From Massilia sp. CF038 (GTDB lineage Bacteria > Pseudomonadota > Gammaproteobacteria > Burkholderiales > Burkholderiaceae_D): DNA of 64,000 nt. The notes beneath the pieces are model-generated. The model was not told the origin of the DNA. It ran no database searches and saw nothing but the letters and a program-made list of their open reading frames with translations. Location of the stretch: assembly GCF_900129765.1 (NCBI RefSeq), contig NZ_FQWU01000001.1, forward strand, positions 744,001-808,000. The letters are read 5' to 3'. Below are positions 34,994 to 44,199 of this stretch, piece after piece; within the stretch, counting starts at the first letter, position 1, and each line of letters begins with the position of its first letter. The position numbers and the translations under genes were made by a program.

Positions 34994-35171
34994 TTAATGA
35001 TTTCTTGATAACAGGGCCTGGCGTTGTTGACGCTGGGCGTTCCTGGTGAGGCCAATTTGGAGCCCATCATGTTGTATACTTGCCCTTCCGAAGCTTACCG
35101 CGCCAAACCGATTTCTGCCAGTCTCGATTCCTGAAAGATCCTTCCAGGCAGCGGCTCACTTTTCCCACACG

Positions 35172-37454
35172 ATGACATCTAATCAACTAATTTCTCAAAC
35201 TGGCACTGCCACTGTACCAATTACCCTCCCTGGCCAGTGGCAAGTCGAGGTTGAGAAAGAACTTGCGTCAGGGGAAAACGTTTTAAGTGGCGTGGAGGTT
35301 GACCTCGATGCGCGTTTACGTTTCCGCAAGGGCATGGTGGTGGTCACCAATCGCCGCCTGATCGCCCGCGCACCGGACGATAAAGAGTGGAAGCAGTACA
35401 GCTACCGGCCTGGTCTGGCGCTGCGCCACCATGATCACGCCGGGGTCGGCCACCTGGAACTGGTGGACGAACAGGGCCGCCTGGCGGCCTGGCGCTTCAC
35501 GCTGGGCCAGAATCTGCACGCCATTCGCGTGCTGGACGCCTTCCGCGATCAGCTGGAAAGCCATTTGTCCGGCCTGCCGGTGCACGTGGCCGAACAAAAT
35601 GTCTGCCCAAGCTGCAAGGCGCCGCTGGAGCCGGATCAGGACGAGTGCCCGATCTGTACCAAGGTGCTGTACACACCGCCTTCCACATGGACCCTGTTCC
35701 GCCTGTGGCGTTTTGCCAAGCCGTACAGCGGCCAGCTGGGGCTGGGCTTCTTCCTGATGCTGGCGTCCACTGCCGCGCACATGATTCCGCCTTACCTGAC
35801 CATGCCGCTGATGGACAACGTGCTCATTCCGTTCCAGAACGGCGCGCCGGTGGATCAAAAGCTGGTGTGGCTGTACATGAGCGGCTTGTTCGGTTCGGCC
35901 GTGCTGGCCTGGGCGCTGGGCTGGGGCAAGACCTATGTGCTGGCGCTGGTGTCCGAACGCATGGGCGCCGATCTGCGCTCGGCCACGTATGAACACTTGA
36001 TGAAACTGTCGCTGGAATTTTTTGGCGGCAAACGCACGGGCGACCTGATGTCGCGTATTGGCAGCGGCTCCGACCGGATCTGCGTGTTTCTGTCGCTGCA
36101 CCTGCTGGACTTTGCCTCCGACGTTTTGATGATCATCATGACGGGCGTGATCCTGTGCTCGATCAATCCCATGCTGGCCGTGATCACGCTGGTACCGCTG
36201 CCATTCATCGCCTGGATGATCCACATCGTGCGCGACCGCCTGCGTACCGGCTTTGAAAAGATCGACCGCGTGTGGGGCGAGGTGACCAACGTGCTGGCCG
36301 ATACCATTCCCGGCATCCGCGTGGTGAAAGCCTTTGCCCAGGAAAAGCGCGAAGCGACGCGCTTCCGCGAAGCGAACCGCCACAATCTGGCCGTCAACGA
36401 CAAACTCAATCGCGTCTGGTCGCTGTTCTCGCCAACGGTGTCGTTCCTGACCGAACTTGGTTTGCTGGTGGTGTGGGTCTTCGGGATCTGGCAAGTGTCC
36501 AAGGGCGAGATCACGGTCGGCGTGCTGACCTTGTTCATCACTTACAGCAGCCGCTTCTACGGCAGGCTCGATTCCATGAGCCGGATCGTGTCGGTCACGC
36601 AGAAATCAGCGTCGGCGGCCAAGCGCATTTTCGACATTCTGGACCACGTTTCCAGCGTGCCGGAGCCGGTCAATCCGGTCAAGCTGGACAAGATTGAAGG
36701 CCGCATCGACCTGCGTGAAGTGGGCTTCCGCTACGGGAACCGGGCCGTCAACCGCGGCATCAACCTCAATATCAAGGCGGGCGAATTCGTCGGCCTGGTG
36801 GGCCACAGCGGTTCCGGCAAGAGCACGCTGGTCAATCTGATTTGTCGCTTTTACGATGTGTCGGAGGGCGCGATTCTGCTCGATGGCGTGGACATCCGCT
36901 CGTTTGCCGTATCGGACTACCGGCGCAATATCGGCCTGGTGCTGCAGGAGCCTTTCCTGTTCTTTGGCACCATCGCCGAGAACATCGCCTATGGCAAACC
37001 GAATGCATCGCGCGAAGAGATCATCGCGTCGGCGCGCGCCGCGCACGCCCACGAATTCATCTTGCGCCTGCCCCAAGGGTACGACTCGATGGTGGGCGAA
37101 CGCGGCCAGGGCCTGTCGGGCGGCGAACGCCAGCGCATTTCGATTGCCCGCGCGCTGCTGATCGACCCACGCATCCTGATCATGGACGAAGCTACCTCCT
37201 CGGTCGACTCCGAGACTGAAAAAGAAATCCAGAAGGCGCTCGACAATCTGGTCCAGGGCCGCACCACCATCGCCATCGCGCACCGCCTGTCGACACTGCA
37301 CCGGGCCGACCGCCTGGTGGTGCTGGACCGCGGCGTGGTAATGGAAGAGGGCAGCCACGATGAACTGATGGCGCGCGAAGGCGCCTATTTCCGCCTCTAC
37401 GAAGCGCAGGCGCGCAATGTGGATACGGACATGGACGACAAGGATGGTGAATAA
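35172..37454 (+). CDS. ABC exporter with N-terminal cytosolic and zinc-ribbon domains, cyanophycin-associated
   Basis: 760 residues from the ATG at 35172. An N-terminal soluble region of about 130 residues has a PH-like strand (MVVVTNRRLIARAP), then a zinc ribbon (CPSC at 145-148, CPIC at 159-162). A six-helix ABC membrane domain follows, and a nucleotide-binding domain with [17 protein letters not shown] and ILIMDEATSS. It is a half-transporter that probably dimerises. A front domain of this kind is rare in exporters. It is divergent from the cphA pair and followed by DUF1854; related pairs are known to accompany cyanophycin genes. Confidence 0.88.
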   Translation: MTSNQLISQTGTATVPITLPGQWQVEVEKELASGENVLSGVEVDLDARLRFRKGMVVVTNRRLIARAPDDKEWKQYSYRPGLALRHHDHAGVGHLELVDEQGRLAAWRFTLGQNLHAIRVLDAFRDQLESHLSGLPVHVAEQNVCPSCKAPLEPDQDECPICTKVLYTPPSTWTLFRLWRFAKPYSGQLGLGFFLMLASTAAHMIPPYLTMPLMDNVLIPFQNGAPVDQKLVWLYMSGLFGSAVLAWALGWGKTYVLALVSERMGADLRSATYEHLMKLSLEFFGGKRTGDLMSRIGSGSDRICVFLSLHLLDFASDVLMIIMTGVILCSINPMLAVITLVPLPFIAWMIHIVRDRLRTGFEKIDRVWGEVTNVLADTIPGIRVVKAFAQEKREATRFREANRHNLAVNDKLNRVWSLFSPTVSFLTELGLLVVWVFGIWQVSKGEITVGVLTLFITYSSRFYGRLDSMSRIVSVTQKSASAAKRIFDILDHVSSVPEPVNPVKLDKIEGRIDLREVGFRYGNRAVNRGINLNIKAGEFVGLVGHSGSGKSTLVNLICRFYDVSEGAILLDGVDIRSFAVSDYRRNIGLVLQEPFLFFGTIAENIAYGKPNASREEIIASARAAHAHEFILRLPQGYDSMVGERGQGLSGGERQRISIARALLIDPRILIMDEATSSVDSETEKEIQKALDNLVQGRTTIAIAHRLSTLHRADRLVVLDRGVVMEEGSHDELMAREGAYFRLYEAQARNVDTDMDDKDGE

Positions 37455-37455
37455 G

Positions 37456-37926
37456 ATGGGTATCACGAATTTTCAACTGAGCCGCGACAGCTTCGGGCGT
37501 CTGGTGCTGACGGCAGAAGATGGCGAGGTCCATGTCGGGGTGTCGCCGGTGCGCGCATTTCCCATTCAGGCGCCGGATCAGGGCATCTCGCTGGTGCTGG
37601 GCGACGGCAAGGAAGTGGGCTGGATTGACGACATCGCCGGCCTGCCCCTTGATATCCGCGAGCTGGTTCAGGACGAGCTGGAGGGACGCGAATTCATGCC
37701 CGAGATTTTGTCGGTAAAAGACGTTTCCAGTTTCGCCACGCCGTGTACCTGGTACGTGCAGACCGACCGCGGCGACACCGAATTCACGCTCAAGGGCGAG
37801 GAAGACATTCGCCGCATTGGCGCCACCTCGCTGCTGGTGGCCGACAATCATGGCATCAATTTTCTGGTGCGCGACATGTACACCATCGACAAAAATACGC
37901 GCCGCATCCTGGACCGCTTCCTGTAG
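37456..37926 (+). CDS. DUF1854 family protein
   Basis: A 156-residue soluble protein with the DUF1854 sequence: LSRDSFGRLVLTAEDGEVHVGVSPVRAFP, EVGWIDDIAGLP and LVADNHGINFLVRDMYTID. An unknown function is linked to cyanophycin metabolism by frequent co-occurrence with cphA and the ABC exporter. Its start follows the exporter stop by one base, so the two are co-translated. Alternative start ATG at 37444. Confidence 0.85.
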   Translation: MGITNFQLSRDSFGRLVLTAEDGEVHVGVSPVRAFPIQAPDQGISLVLGDGKEVGWIDDIAGLPLDIRELVQDELEGREFMPEILSVKDVSSFATPCTWYVQTDRGDTEFTLKGEEDIRRIGATSLLVADNHGINFLVRDMYTIDKNTRRILDRFL

Positions 37927-37934
37927 GAGTTTGC

Positions 37935-38252
37935 ATGCATTATCTGCTCATGTACGACCTGGCGCCGGACTACCTGGCGCGGCGCGGGGAGTTCCGCGAC
38001 GAACACCTGGCCTTGGCCTGGCAGGCGCAGGAACGCGGCGAGATCGTCATTGCCGGCGCGCTGGCCGAACCGTCCGACATGGCGGTGCTGTTGTTTGAAT
38101 GCGACTCGCCCGAGATCCCGGCGCGTTTTGCCAAGGCCGATCCGTACGTCGTGCATGGATTGGTCACGGCTTATCGCGTGCGCCAGTGGAATACCGTGGT
38201 GGGCGCGCAAGCAAGTACCCCGTTGCGTCCCGGAGTCACGCCGCAAAAATAA
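37935..38252 (+). CDS. YciI-like family protein (second)
   Basis: A 105-residue protein starting MHYLLMYDLAPDYLARR at 37935 with TAGGAG seven bases upstream. It shows the YciI fold: FRDEHLALAWQAQERGEIVIAGALAEPSD, AVLLFECDSPE and ADPYVVHGLV. It is the third gene of the exporter-DUF1854 unit. Confidence 0.8.
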   Translation: MHYLLMYDLAPDYLARRGEFRDEHLALAWQAQERGEIVIAGALAEPSDMAVLLFECDSPEIPARFAKADPYVVHGLVTAYRVRQWNTVVGAQASTPLRPGVTPQK

Positions 38253-38322
38253 GCTTCCCCTGAACACCTTGCTCAAATTATAATTAATCTACAGAAATTA
38301 TTTTGCGACCAAGGAGCTCTGC

Positions 38323-38931
38323 ATGTCAGACATCTACGCACCACCCCAGTCTTCCATCAACGGTCCCACGCCTGCCCAAAAGGCTGCCAAGGAAACCGGC
38401 CTGTTCCCCGTCGCCACAGTTGGCCAGCGCATTGGCGCCGCTTTTCTCGAATTTGTCGTCTGGCTCCCGCTGTTGGGCTTGCAAGCCTTATTGAACAACA
38501 TCAGCAATACGCTCGATGTCGTGTGCATGGTCTTGTATCAAGTGATCGTCCTGCTGATTTTTGTTGGCATGGTGCGCGTGTTCGGCGGAACGCCTGGCAA
38601 GCTGATCTTGGGCTTGCGCGTCGTGATGCTGGACCGCACCGCGGCGACGTGGAAGGCCAGCTTGTTGCGCTATTCCGTCTACGGCGCCCTTGGCGCAGTC
38701 ATGTGTACCGGACAAGTGATCGCTAGACTCAATGTGGCCAATGACTATATGTCGCTGGACTACCTGAGCCGCAGCATGGCGCTGCAGGCGCAGACACCGT
38801 GGTGGGTGATGCTGGTGACAGGCCTGACGTTTTTGTGGCTCGTTGCTTGCTTCATTTCGATGCTCACGAATAAACAGCACCGCACGCTCTACGATTTCCA
38901 GGCCGGCACCGTCGTGGTCAGTACGCGCTGA
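38323..38931 (+). CDS. RDD-family membrane protein, copy 1
   Basis: A 202-residue protein opening MSDIYAPPQSSINGP with AAGGAG upstream. It has about four membrane helices with the RDD hallmarks: GQRIGAAFLEFVVWLPLLG, the pattern VFGGTPGKLILGLRVV, and LYDFQAGTVVV. The usual Arg-Asp-Asp triad is only partly kept. RDD proteins include ion-transport relatives; function unknown. First of three tandem paralogs. Confidence 0.88.
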   Translation: MSDIYAPPQSSINGPTPAQKAAKETGLFPVATVGQRIGAAFLEFVVWLPLLGLQALLNNISNTLDVVCMVLYQVIVLLIFVGMVRVFGGTPGKLILGLRVVMLDRTAATWKASLLRYSVYGALGAVMCTGQVIARLNVANDYMSLDYLSRSMALQAQTPWWVMLVTGLTFLWLVACFISMLTNKQHRTLYDFQAGTVVVSTR

Positions 38932-38949
38932 CGCTCATCCGTACCGGCC

Positions 38950-39564
38950 ATGCCAACTGATCCATATGCCCCACCGCAGTCTGCGGTCGGGGGCTTTACC
39001 CGCGCCGAACAGGATATTCGCGACAACGGCGGGCAGGTTATTGCCAGCGCTGGCCAACGCCTTGCCGCCAGCCTGATCGACTTTGCCATCGTGCTGCCGC
39101 TGGTGGCGCTGGACCTCTACCTCGCGTCGCATACGCGCTGGTCCGACCTGTACATGTTGCTGCCGTATTACCTGGCAACGATCTTTCTGTCCATCGTGAT
39201 GGTACGCACCTACGGTGGTTCGCCGGGCAAACTGTTGCTGGGCATGCGGATCGTCATGTTGGATGGGAGCGCGGTTACCTGGAAGGCGAGCGTGCTGCGC
39301 TTCTCGGTCTATCTGATGCTCGAACTGGCGATCAGCGCGAGCGATATTCTGACCGCGTTTGCCATGCCCGATGACAGCTATCTCGCGCTCGATCACACGG
39401 CGCGTATCGAAGCGCTGGAGACGTACGCGCCCTGGTGGAGCGACTATCCCAGCTACGCCGTGATGTTGTGGATGCTCGCTTGTGCGATTACCCTGCTGGC
39501 CAATCAACGGCGCCGCACGCTGTACGACTATCAGGCAGGCACGATTGTTGTGCGTGTCCGATAA
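38950..39564 (+). CDS. RDD-family membrane protein, copy 2
   Basis: A 204-residue protein with the same layout as copy 1: MPTDPYAPPQSAVGGF, LAASLIDFAIVLPLVALDLY, TYGGSPGKLLLGMRIVM and LYDYQAGTIVV. The first residues keep DPYAPPQS, so the three copies arose by duplication. The start codon has no clear ribosome site, suggesting reinitiation 18 bases after copy 1. Confidence 0.88.
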   Translation: MPTDPYAPPQSAVGGFTRAEQDIRDNGGQVIASAGQRLAASLIDFAIVLPLVALDLYLASHTRWSDLYMLLPYYLATIFLSIVMVRTYGGSPGKLLLGMRIVMLDGSAVTWKASVLRFSVYLMLELAISASDILTAFAMPDDSYLALDHTARIEALETYAPWWSDYPSYAVMLWMLACAITLLANQRRRTLYDYQAGTIVVRVR

Positions 39565-39597
39565 AAACAAACTCACATCAATTTCAGGAACGCGCTG

Positions 39598-40191
39598 ATG
39601 AACCAGAATCCTTACGCCGCCCCGTCATCGGGCGCTGGCAGCCAGCCGGACGAAGCGGGCGCCTTGCGCTACTCCGGTTTCTGGCAGCGCGTTGGCGCTT
39701 ATCTGATCGATTTTTTGATTGCAGTACCATTGGTGGCGCTCGATTACCTGGTAGGTGGCAGCACCCACCTGTATCCGCTTTACGTCTTCATTCCTGGCGT
39801 CTGCTTTGGTCTGTTCATTCACGTGTACATGGTGTACCGCTTTGGGGGATCGCCGGGCAAGCTGGTGCTTGGCTTGCGCATTGCCATGCAGGACGGATCG
39901 CGCGTGACCCTGCAGGCGACCATGCTGCGCTATGCAGTGCTGTTCTTGATTGCGCTAAGTACGGGCCTGCTGACGGCGATGATCGCCATGAAGGTGCCCA
40001 ATGAGGTCTACACAACGCTGAGCTACTTGCAGCGCGGGCAGGAATTGGTGGCGAACGCGCCAGGCTGGTTCAAAGGACTGGCAGCGTTGACACAACTATG
40101 GGCGCTTGCAGGCCTGATCAGCATCATCGCAAACCGCAAGCGCCGCGCAATACACGATTTCATTGCCGGGACGGTCGTCCTGCGCAAGTAG
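39598..40191 (+). CDS. RDD-family membrane protein, copy 3
   Basis: A 197-residue protein: MNQNPYAAPSSGAG, RVGAYLIDFLIAVPLVALDYLV, FGGSPGKLVLGLRIAM and IHDFIAGTVVL. It is more diverged than copies 1 and 2, with an extra charge-rich start. AGGAACGCG precedes the ATG. Copies lie 18 and 33 bases apart. Confidence 0.88.
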   Translation: MNQNPYAAPSSGAGSQPDEAGALRYSGFWQRVGAYLIDFLIAVPLVALDYLVGGSTHLYPLYVFIPGVCFGLFIHVYMVYRFGGSPGKLVLGLRIAMQDGSRVTLQATMLRYAVLFLIALSTGLLTAMIAMKVPNEVYTTLSYLQRGQELVANAPGWFKGLAALTQLWALAGLISIIANRKRRAIHDFIAGTVVLRK

Positions 40192-40224
40192 TCCCATCGA
40201 TTTTTAACCAGCGAAGAACCACAA

Positions 40225-40596
40225 ATGAAAAAGCTCCTCATTGCAGTACTGCTGTGCGTATCCGGTTCCGCATTTGCCAATTCGGCATGCGACAAACCGA
40301 AGAACGATTTTGACGGCCTGTATTGCCTGAACAAGGTATGGCAGGAAGCCGACAAGGAACTCAACGAGAATTACAAGGCGCTGGCGTCCAAGCTCGATGC
40401 CGACGGCAAGAAGGCGCTCAAGACCGGCCAGCTGGCCTGGATCAAATCGCGCAATAACAGCTGCTCCAAGCTCGAGCCGACCGCGTTCTGGGTTGATCTG
40501 GACTGCGCCAACAAGACCACCATCGACCGTTCGCGCTTTTTACAAGACCGCATTCGCGAATGCGCCAGTGCTGGCTGCATGAACAGCAAACTGTAA
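40225..40596 (+). CDS. LprI-like (DUF1311) exported protein
   Basis: 123 residues: a signal peptide (MKKLLIAVLLCVSGSAFA) and the small helical LprI-type fold (FDGLYCLNKVWQEADKELNENYKAL, LAWIKSRNNSCSKLE). Four to six Cys in the mature part probably form disulfides. LprI-type proteins inhibit lysozyme in mycobacteria; the role here is unknown. It follows the RDD genes at 33 bases and may be co-transcribed. Confidence 0.85.
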   Translation: MKKLLIAVLLCVSGSAFANSACDKPKNDFDGLYCLNKVWQEADKELNENYKALASKLDADGKKALKTGQLAWIKSRNNSCSKLEPTAFWVDLDCANKTTIDRSRFLQDRIRECASAGCMNSKL

Positions 40597-40604
40597 TTGA
40601 CTGC

Positions 40605-40626
40605 GGCGAGCGCGCCCGCGCTCGCC
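40605..40626. terminator. Hairpin between convergent LprI-like and DUF885 genes
   Basis: GGCGAGCGC pairs perfectly with GCGCTCGCC around GCCC. No T-run follows, so it is a weak intrinsic terminator at best, but its position between two stop codons suggests that role. Confidence 0.4.
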
Positions 40627-40642
40627 TTGCAACGCCGGTGCC

Positions 40643-42460
40643 TTACCTGGCGCTGGCAATCCACTGATCGACGCGCGCTTCCAGGATCGACAAGGGCAGC
40701 GTGCCGTCGCCAATCACCACCGCATGGAATTTAGGCAGCGAGAATTTGTCGCCCAGCGCCTTGCGTGCGCGCTCGCGCAATTCCAGAATTTTCAGCGAGC
40801 CGGTTTTGTAAGCCAGTGCTTGCGCTGGCCACACCATGTAGCGTTCGATCTGGTTCTTGGCGCGCGCTTCGCTCCAGCCCAAGGCGTCGGCCATGTAGCT
40901 GATGGCTTGTTCGCGCGTCCAGCCCTTGGCGTGAATGCCCGTATCCACCACCAGCCGCACGGCGCGCATCAGCTCCGCATTCAGGTGGCCGAAATAGGCT
41001 TCCGGATCTTTGTACAAGCCCATCTCGGTGCCCAGCGTTTCCGAATACAGGGCCCAGCCTTCGGTGTAGGCGGCGCTGTTTGGGTTTTCGGTATTGAACT
41101 TGCGGAAGTCCGGCAAATCCAGTTCCTTCAACAGCGCCGCGTGCAGGTGGTGGCCAGGCTGGCCTTCGTGCAGGAACAGGGTCACCATGCCGGTACGGCT
41201 GTAGTCTTTCGGGTCATTTACCACTGCCCAGAACACGCCAGGGTGTGAACCGTCTGCCGCGGGCGGCGTGTAATGGTCCGACGCGGTGGCGCGTGTCAGT
41301 TCCGGCTCCAGCTGCAGTTCGATTTGCGCTTTGGGCAGCAGCGTGAACATGTCGGGCAGCTTGGTCTTGACCTTGGCGTCAATGGCCAGGTATGCGTCCA
41401 GCACTTCCTTTTCGGTCTTGAAGGACTTGAACTTCGCTTGCGCGGTGACCCATTGCGGCAAGGCCTTGGCCGGGCCGTCGTACCCGAGTTTGGGACCCAG
41501 TGCCACCCATTGCTGCTGGATGCGCGCCACCTCGCGCAAGCCTGTCTCGTGAATCTGGTCCGGCGTCAGCGACAGAGTGGTGCGGTCATCGACCTGGGCC
41601 TGATACCACGCAGCGCCGTTCGGCAAAGCGGCCCAGCCGCTGCTGGTGCGCCCGGCTGGCAGATATTCTTTTTCAAGGTAGACAGCCAGGCGGTCGAGCG
41701 CGGGCATCAGTTTGGTGGCGGCAGCGCGGTAAGCGCCGGTGAGCGACTTGCGGTCGGCTTCAGAGAACGACACGGGCAGATTCTTTGCCGGCGAGTAGTA
41801 GATGCTTTCTTCGGCCGACTTGCTTTGCAATTGCTTAAACTGCGGCAGCATCGCTTCGATGATGGGCTTCGGTTGCACGATACCTTGGCGCACACCTTCG
41901 CGCATATTGGCGATGGCCTGGTCTATCCACGCGGGCAATTGATTCAACCGGCTGATGTAATCGCGCTGCTGCTTGACCGTGGCCAAGGGCTGCGAGCCGG
42001 TGCCGCTGGCATAGTTGGCCAGAGTGCCAGGCACATGATCGAAATGATTCAAGGGCAGCAAGTGATCGGGGAAGCTGGCCAGCTTGAGCACGCTGCCCAG
42101 TTCATAGACCAGCAAATCGTAGGTCAACGCGTCGTTTGGCGCCATGCGCTGGCGCGGCAGTGCGGCCAGCTGCTTTTGCATCTTGCGGTACAGCGCGAAC
42201 TGGGCATTGCGCCGTGCAGGCGAAATGGTCAGGCCAAGCTGGTCGTTGTATCGGCTGTCGCCATTGGCCGTGGCAAACAGCAGCGGATCATAGGTGGCGC
42301 GCGCGTGGTGGAAGGCCGCCGCAATCTGGGCCAGCTGCTTTTTGGCAGGGGCCGGCGTGACGGCCGTGGCAGATGACGGCGTGAGCGCAGGGGCGGCAAT
42401 GACCTGGGCTGACAGCAAGGTGGCGGCAAGGGCGGAAATGCGAAGCGCGGAACGAAGCAT
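40643..42460 (-). CDS. DUF885 family exported metallopeptidase-like protein
   Basis: 605 residues with a signal peptide (hydrophobic residues 7-22). The family signature HEGQPGHHLHAA, a zinc-ligand-like motif, follows the FLHEGQ strand; other conserved parts are GWALYSETLG and YFGHLNAELMRAVRLVVDTGIH. DUF885 proteins are related to M2/M3-like zinc peptidases; substrate unknown. It stands alone between the LprI-like gene and an esterase gene facing the same way. Confidence 0.88.
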   Translation of the reverse strand: MLRSALRISALAATLLSAQVIAAPALTPSSATAVTPAPAKKQLAQIAAAFHHARATYDPLLFATANGDSRYNDQLGLTISPARRNAQFALYRKMQKQLAALPRQRMAPNDALTYDLLVYELGSVLKLASFPDHLLPLNHFDHVPGTLANYASGTGSQPLATVKQQRDYISRLNQLPAWIDQAIANMREGVRQGIVQPKPIIEAMLPQFKQLQSKSAEESIYYSPAKNLPVSFSEADRKSLTGAYRAAATKLMPALDRLAVYLEKEYLPAGRTSSGWAALPNGAAWYQAQVDDRTTLSLTPDQIHETGLREVARIQQQWVALGPKLGYDGPAKALPQWVTAQAKFKSFKTEKEVLDAYLAIDAKVKTKLPDMFTLLPKAQIELQLEPELTRATASDHYTPPAADGSHPGVFWAVVNDPKDYSRTGMVTLFLHEGQPGHHLHAALLKELDLPDFRKFNTENPNSAAYTEGWALYSETLGTEMGLYKDPEAYFGHLNAELMRAVRLVVDTGIHAKGWTREQAISYMADALGWSEARAKNQIERYMVWPAQALAYKTGSLKILELRERARKALGDKFSLPKFHAVVIGDGTLPLSILEARVDQWIASAR

Positions 42461-42558
42461 GGAGCATCCTGGCGTGGGTTAGGTTGCCATAAGAATACAC
42501 GATGCGATCCGACTTGACTTGGTACTTGTTGCGCCTCAGCGCGGCCAGGAGAACAATG

Positions 42559-43506
42559 CTATTTCTCTGGAATCATGCCGAGTGTTCCGAGCCAGGTCTC
42601 GACCAGCTTCGGCCATCTGGTGATCGGATTCGCAGTCGGACGCAAGCCGAATGCGTGGCCTCCCTCGGCAAACAAATGCATCTCCACTGGCACGTTGGCC
42701 TTGCGCAGGGCCGCGTAGTACAGCAGCGAAAACTCCACCGGGTCGACCGGATCGTTCTGCGCGTGAATCAGCAGCGTGGGCGAGGTTTTGCTGGTGACCT
42801 TGAGCGTTGGATTCAGGCGTGACAGGTCTTCTTTGTAGTTGACCGACATATGGCCAGGGTAGAGCGCCACGGCAAAGTCCGGTCGGCAGCTTTCTTGGTC
42901 CGCCTTGTCGACTTCGGCATAGATGCGCTTTTGATGTGTGCTGATGGCCGCCACCAGATGGCCACCTGCCGAAAAGCCGAGCACGCCAATCTTGTGCGGG
43001 TCGATTTTGTATTGCGCCGCGTGGTGGCGCAGCAAGCCCAGGGTGCGTTGCGCATCCTGCAGCGCTGTGTGCGTTTTTGGAATTACCCGCTTGTTGATAT
43101 TCTGGTCCCAGTGCGGTCCCGATCCCGGCACGCGGTATTTCAGCAGCACGCATGTCACGCCAGTCGATGTGAGCCAGTCGCACACTTCGGTGCCTTCCAG
43201 ATCGATCGCCAAGCCCCAGTAGCCCCCGCCCGGAAAGACGATCACGGCCGCGCCCGTATTGCTGCCTTTGGGCGGGTAGACTGTCATCGTTGGACGTGTG
43301 ACGTTGTTGACCTCGATCCATGGGCGCCCGGCGACGGGGCGGCTTTCCTGGATGGTCATCTCGTCTTCCGGACCGGTCGCAGGTTTTGCATTGGGAATTG
43401 CGCCCGGCCAGATTGGCACTTGCGTGTGCCCGCCCGCTGGCTGCCATGCGGCAGCGCTGGCGTTTGTCAGGGTCAGTGCAGCGAGCAGACCAATCAAATA
43501 GTTCAA
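42559..43506 (-). CDS. Alpha/beta hydrolase, acetyl-ester/xylan esterase-like, exported
   Basis: 315 residues from a TTG at 43504-43506, which has GAAAGG seven bases before it and opens a signal peptide (NYLIGLLAALTLTNASA). The ATG at 43737 reads low-complexity sequence that is a shadow. Triad: Ser in GFSAGGHLV, Asp in LLIHAQNDPVDP, His in GGHAFG. The oxyanion motif FPGGGYWGLA precedes. It is like polysaccharide-deacylating esterases (BD-FAE type). It may act on arabinoxylan with the arabinan operon, but it is not in that operon. Confidence 0.82.
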   Translation of the reverse strand: MNYLIGLLAALTLTNASAAAWQPAGGHTQVPIWPGAIPNAKPATGPEDEMTIQESRPVAGRPWIEVNNVTRPTMTVYPPKGSNTGAAVIVFPGGGYWGLAIDLEGTEVCDWLTSTGVTCVLLKYRVPGSGPHWDQNINKRVIPKTHTALQDAQRTLGLLRHHAAQYKIDPHKIGVLGFSAGGHLVAAISTHQKRIYAEVDKADQESCRPDFAVALYPGHMSVNYKEDLSRLNPTLKVTSKTSPTLLIHAQNDPVDPVEFSLLYYAALRKANVPVEMHLFAEGGHAFGLRPTANPITRWPKLVETWLGTLGMIPEK

Positions 43507-43543
43507 AGAATGCCTTTCGATAAAGTTGGGACGGCGCGGCGGG

Positions 43544-43906
43544 TCAGATGCCGGGCTTGAATGCCTGTGTGAGCTCTGCCAGCGCCTGCTGGGTGTCACG
43601 CAGGTCTGCAAGGGCTTGATCCAGAGCGGCATAGCCGTTCTTGTCTGGCGCGTGGCACTGCACCTCGAGCGTGTGCACGGAGCTTGCAATGCGTTTGAAT
43701 TTGTCGACGAGTACAGGGTCCGTGTGGTTGGCAGCAAAATACGCGTCTGCCAGCGCCGTGCGCTGAACTAATTTCAGTGCTGGATCCTGCTCGGTTTCGC
43801 TAGCGATGGCTGCGTTACCGGCAAAGAAATGACAGAGAAGTTGTAGCTCAAAATCAAGACGATGCACGCCGAAAATGAATTTCCCAACTTGTTCGTAATC
43901 GGTCAT
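43544..43906 (-). CDS. Hypothetical soluble protein
   Basis: 120 residues from MTDYEQVGKFIFGVHRL; upstream ATGs at 43936 and 43918 are also possible and no clear ribosome site is seen. It is a helical protein with a conserved-looking start and a heptad-like C terminus (LDQALADLRDTQQALAELTQAF). I do not recognise it. It lies 37 bases upstream of the esterase gene. Confidence 0.6.
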   Translation of the reverse strand: MTDYEQVGKFIFGVHRLDFELQLLCHFFAGNAAIASETEQDPALKLVQRTALADAYFAANHTDPVLVDKFKRIASSVHTLEVQCHAPDKNGYAALDQALADLRDTQQALAELTQAFKPGI

Positions 43907-44064
43907 TGTTTGACGCATGCGGTGAGAGAAGAGCATGCCAGTGTAGAGTATTTATATGGGTCAGTGATGTAATTTTTACATCTGATGCGAAGTGCATAGC
44001 ATGCCAATGATGAAGACCAGTCCTGCGCCGATGGTCGGCGCCTTGCGGACCGCCGTGCAAGATG

Positions 44065-44142
44065 ACATCGACTTCGCGAAGGCGGGGGGGGGCAGTAGCA
44101 GATCACCGATGCCATGGGCTCCCGCCTTCGCGAGAGCGATGT
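44065..44142. repeat. Palindromic intergenic repeat, copy 6
   Basis: A shorter, more diverged copy (78 bases) with ACATCGACTTCGCGAAGGCG and CCCGCCTTCGCGAGAGCGAT arms. It sits between two divergent genes and is the only copy not right after a stop codon. The rest of 43937-44199 holds nothing else I recognise. Confidence 0.85.
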
Positions 44143-44199
44143 AGTCCTTTTAGAAGTTCAGCGAACGCTTGTTCTGACGCAGGTGCATGTCGCAATTAC

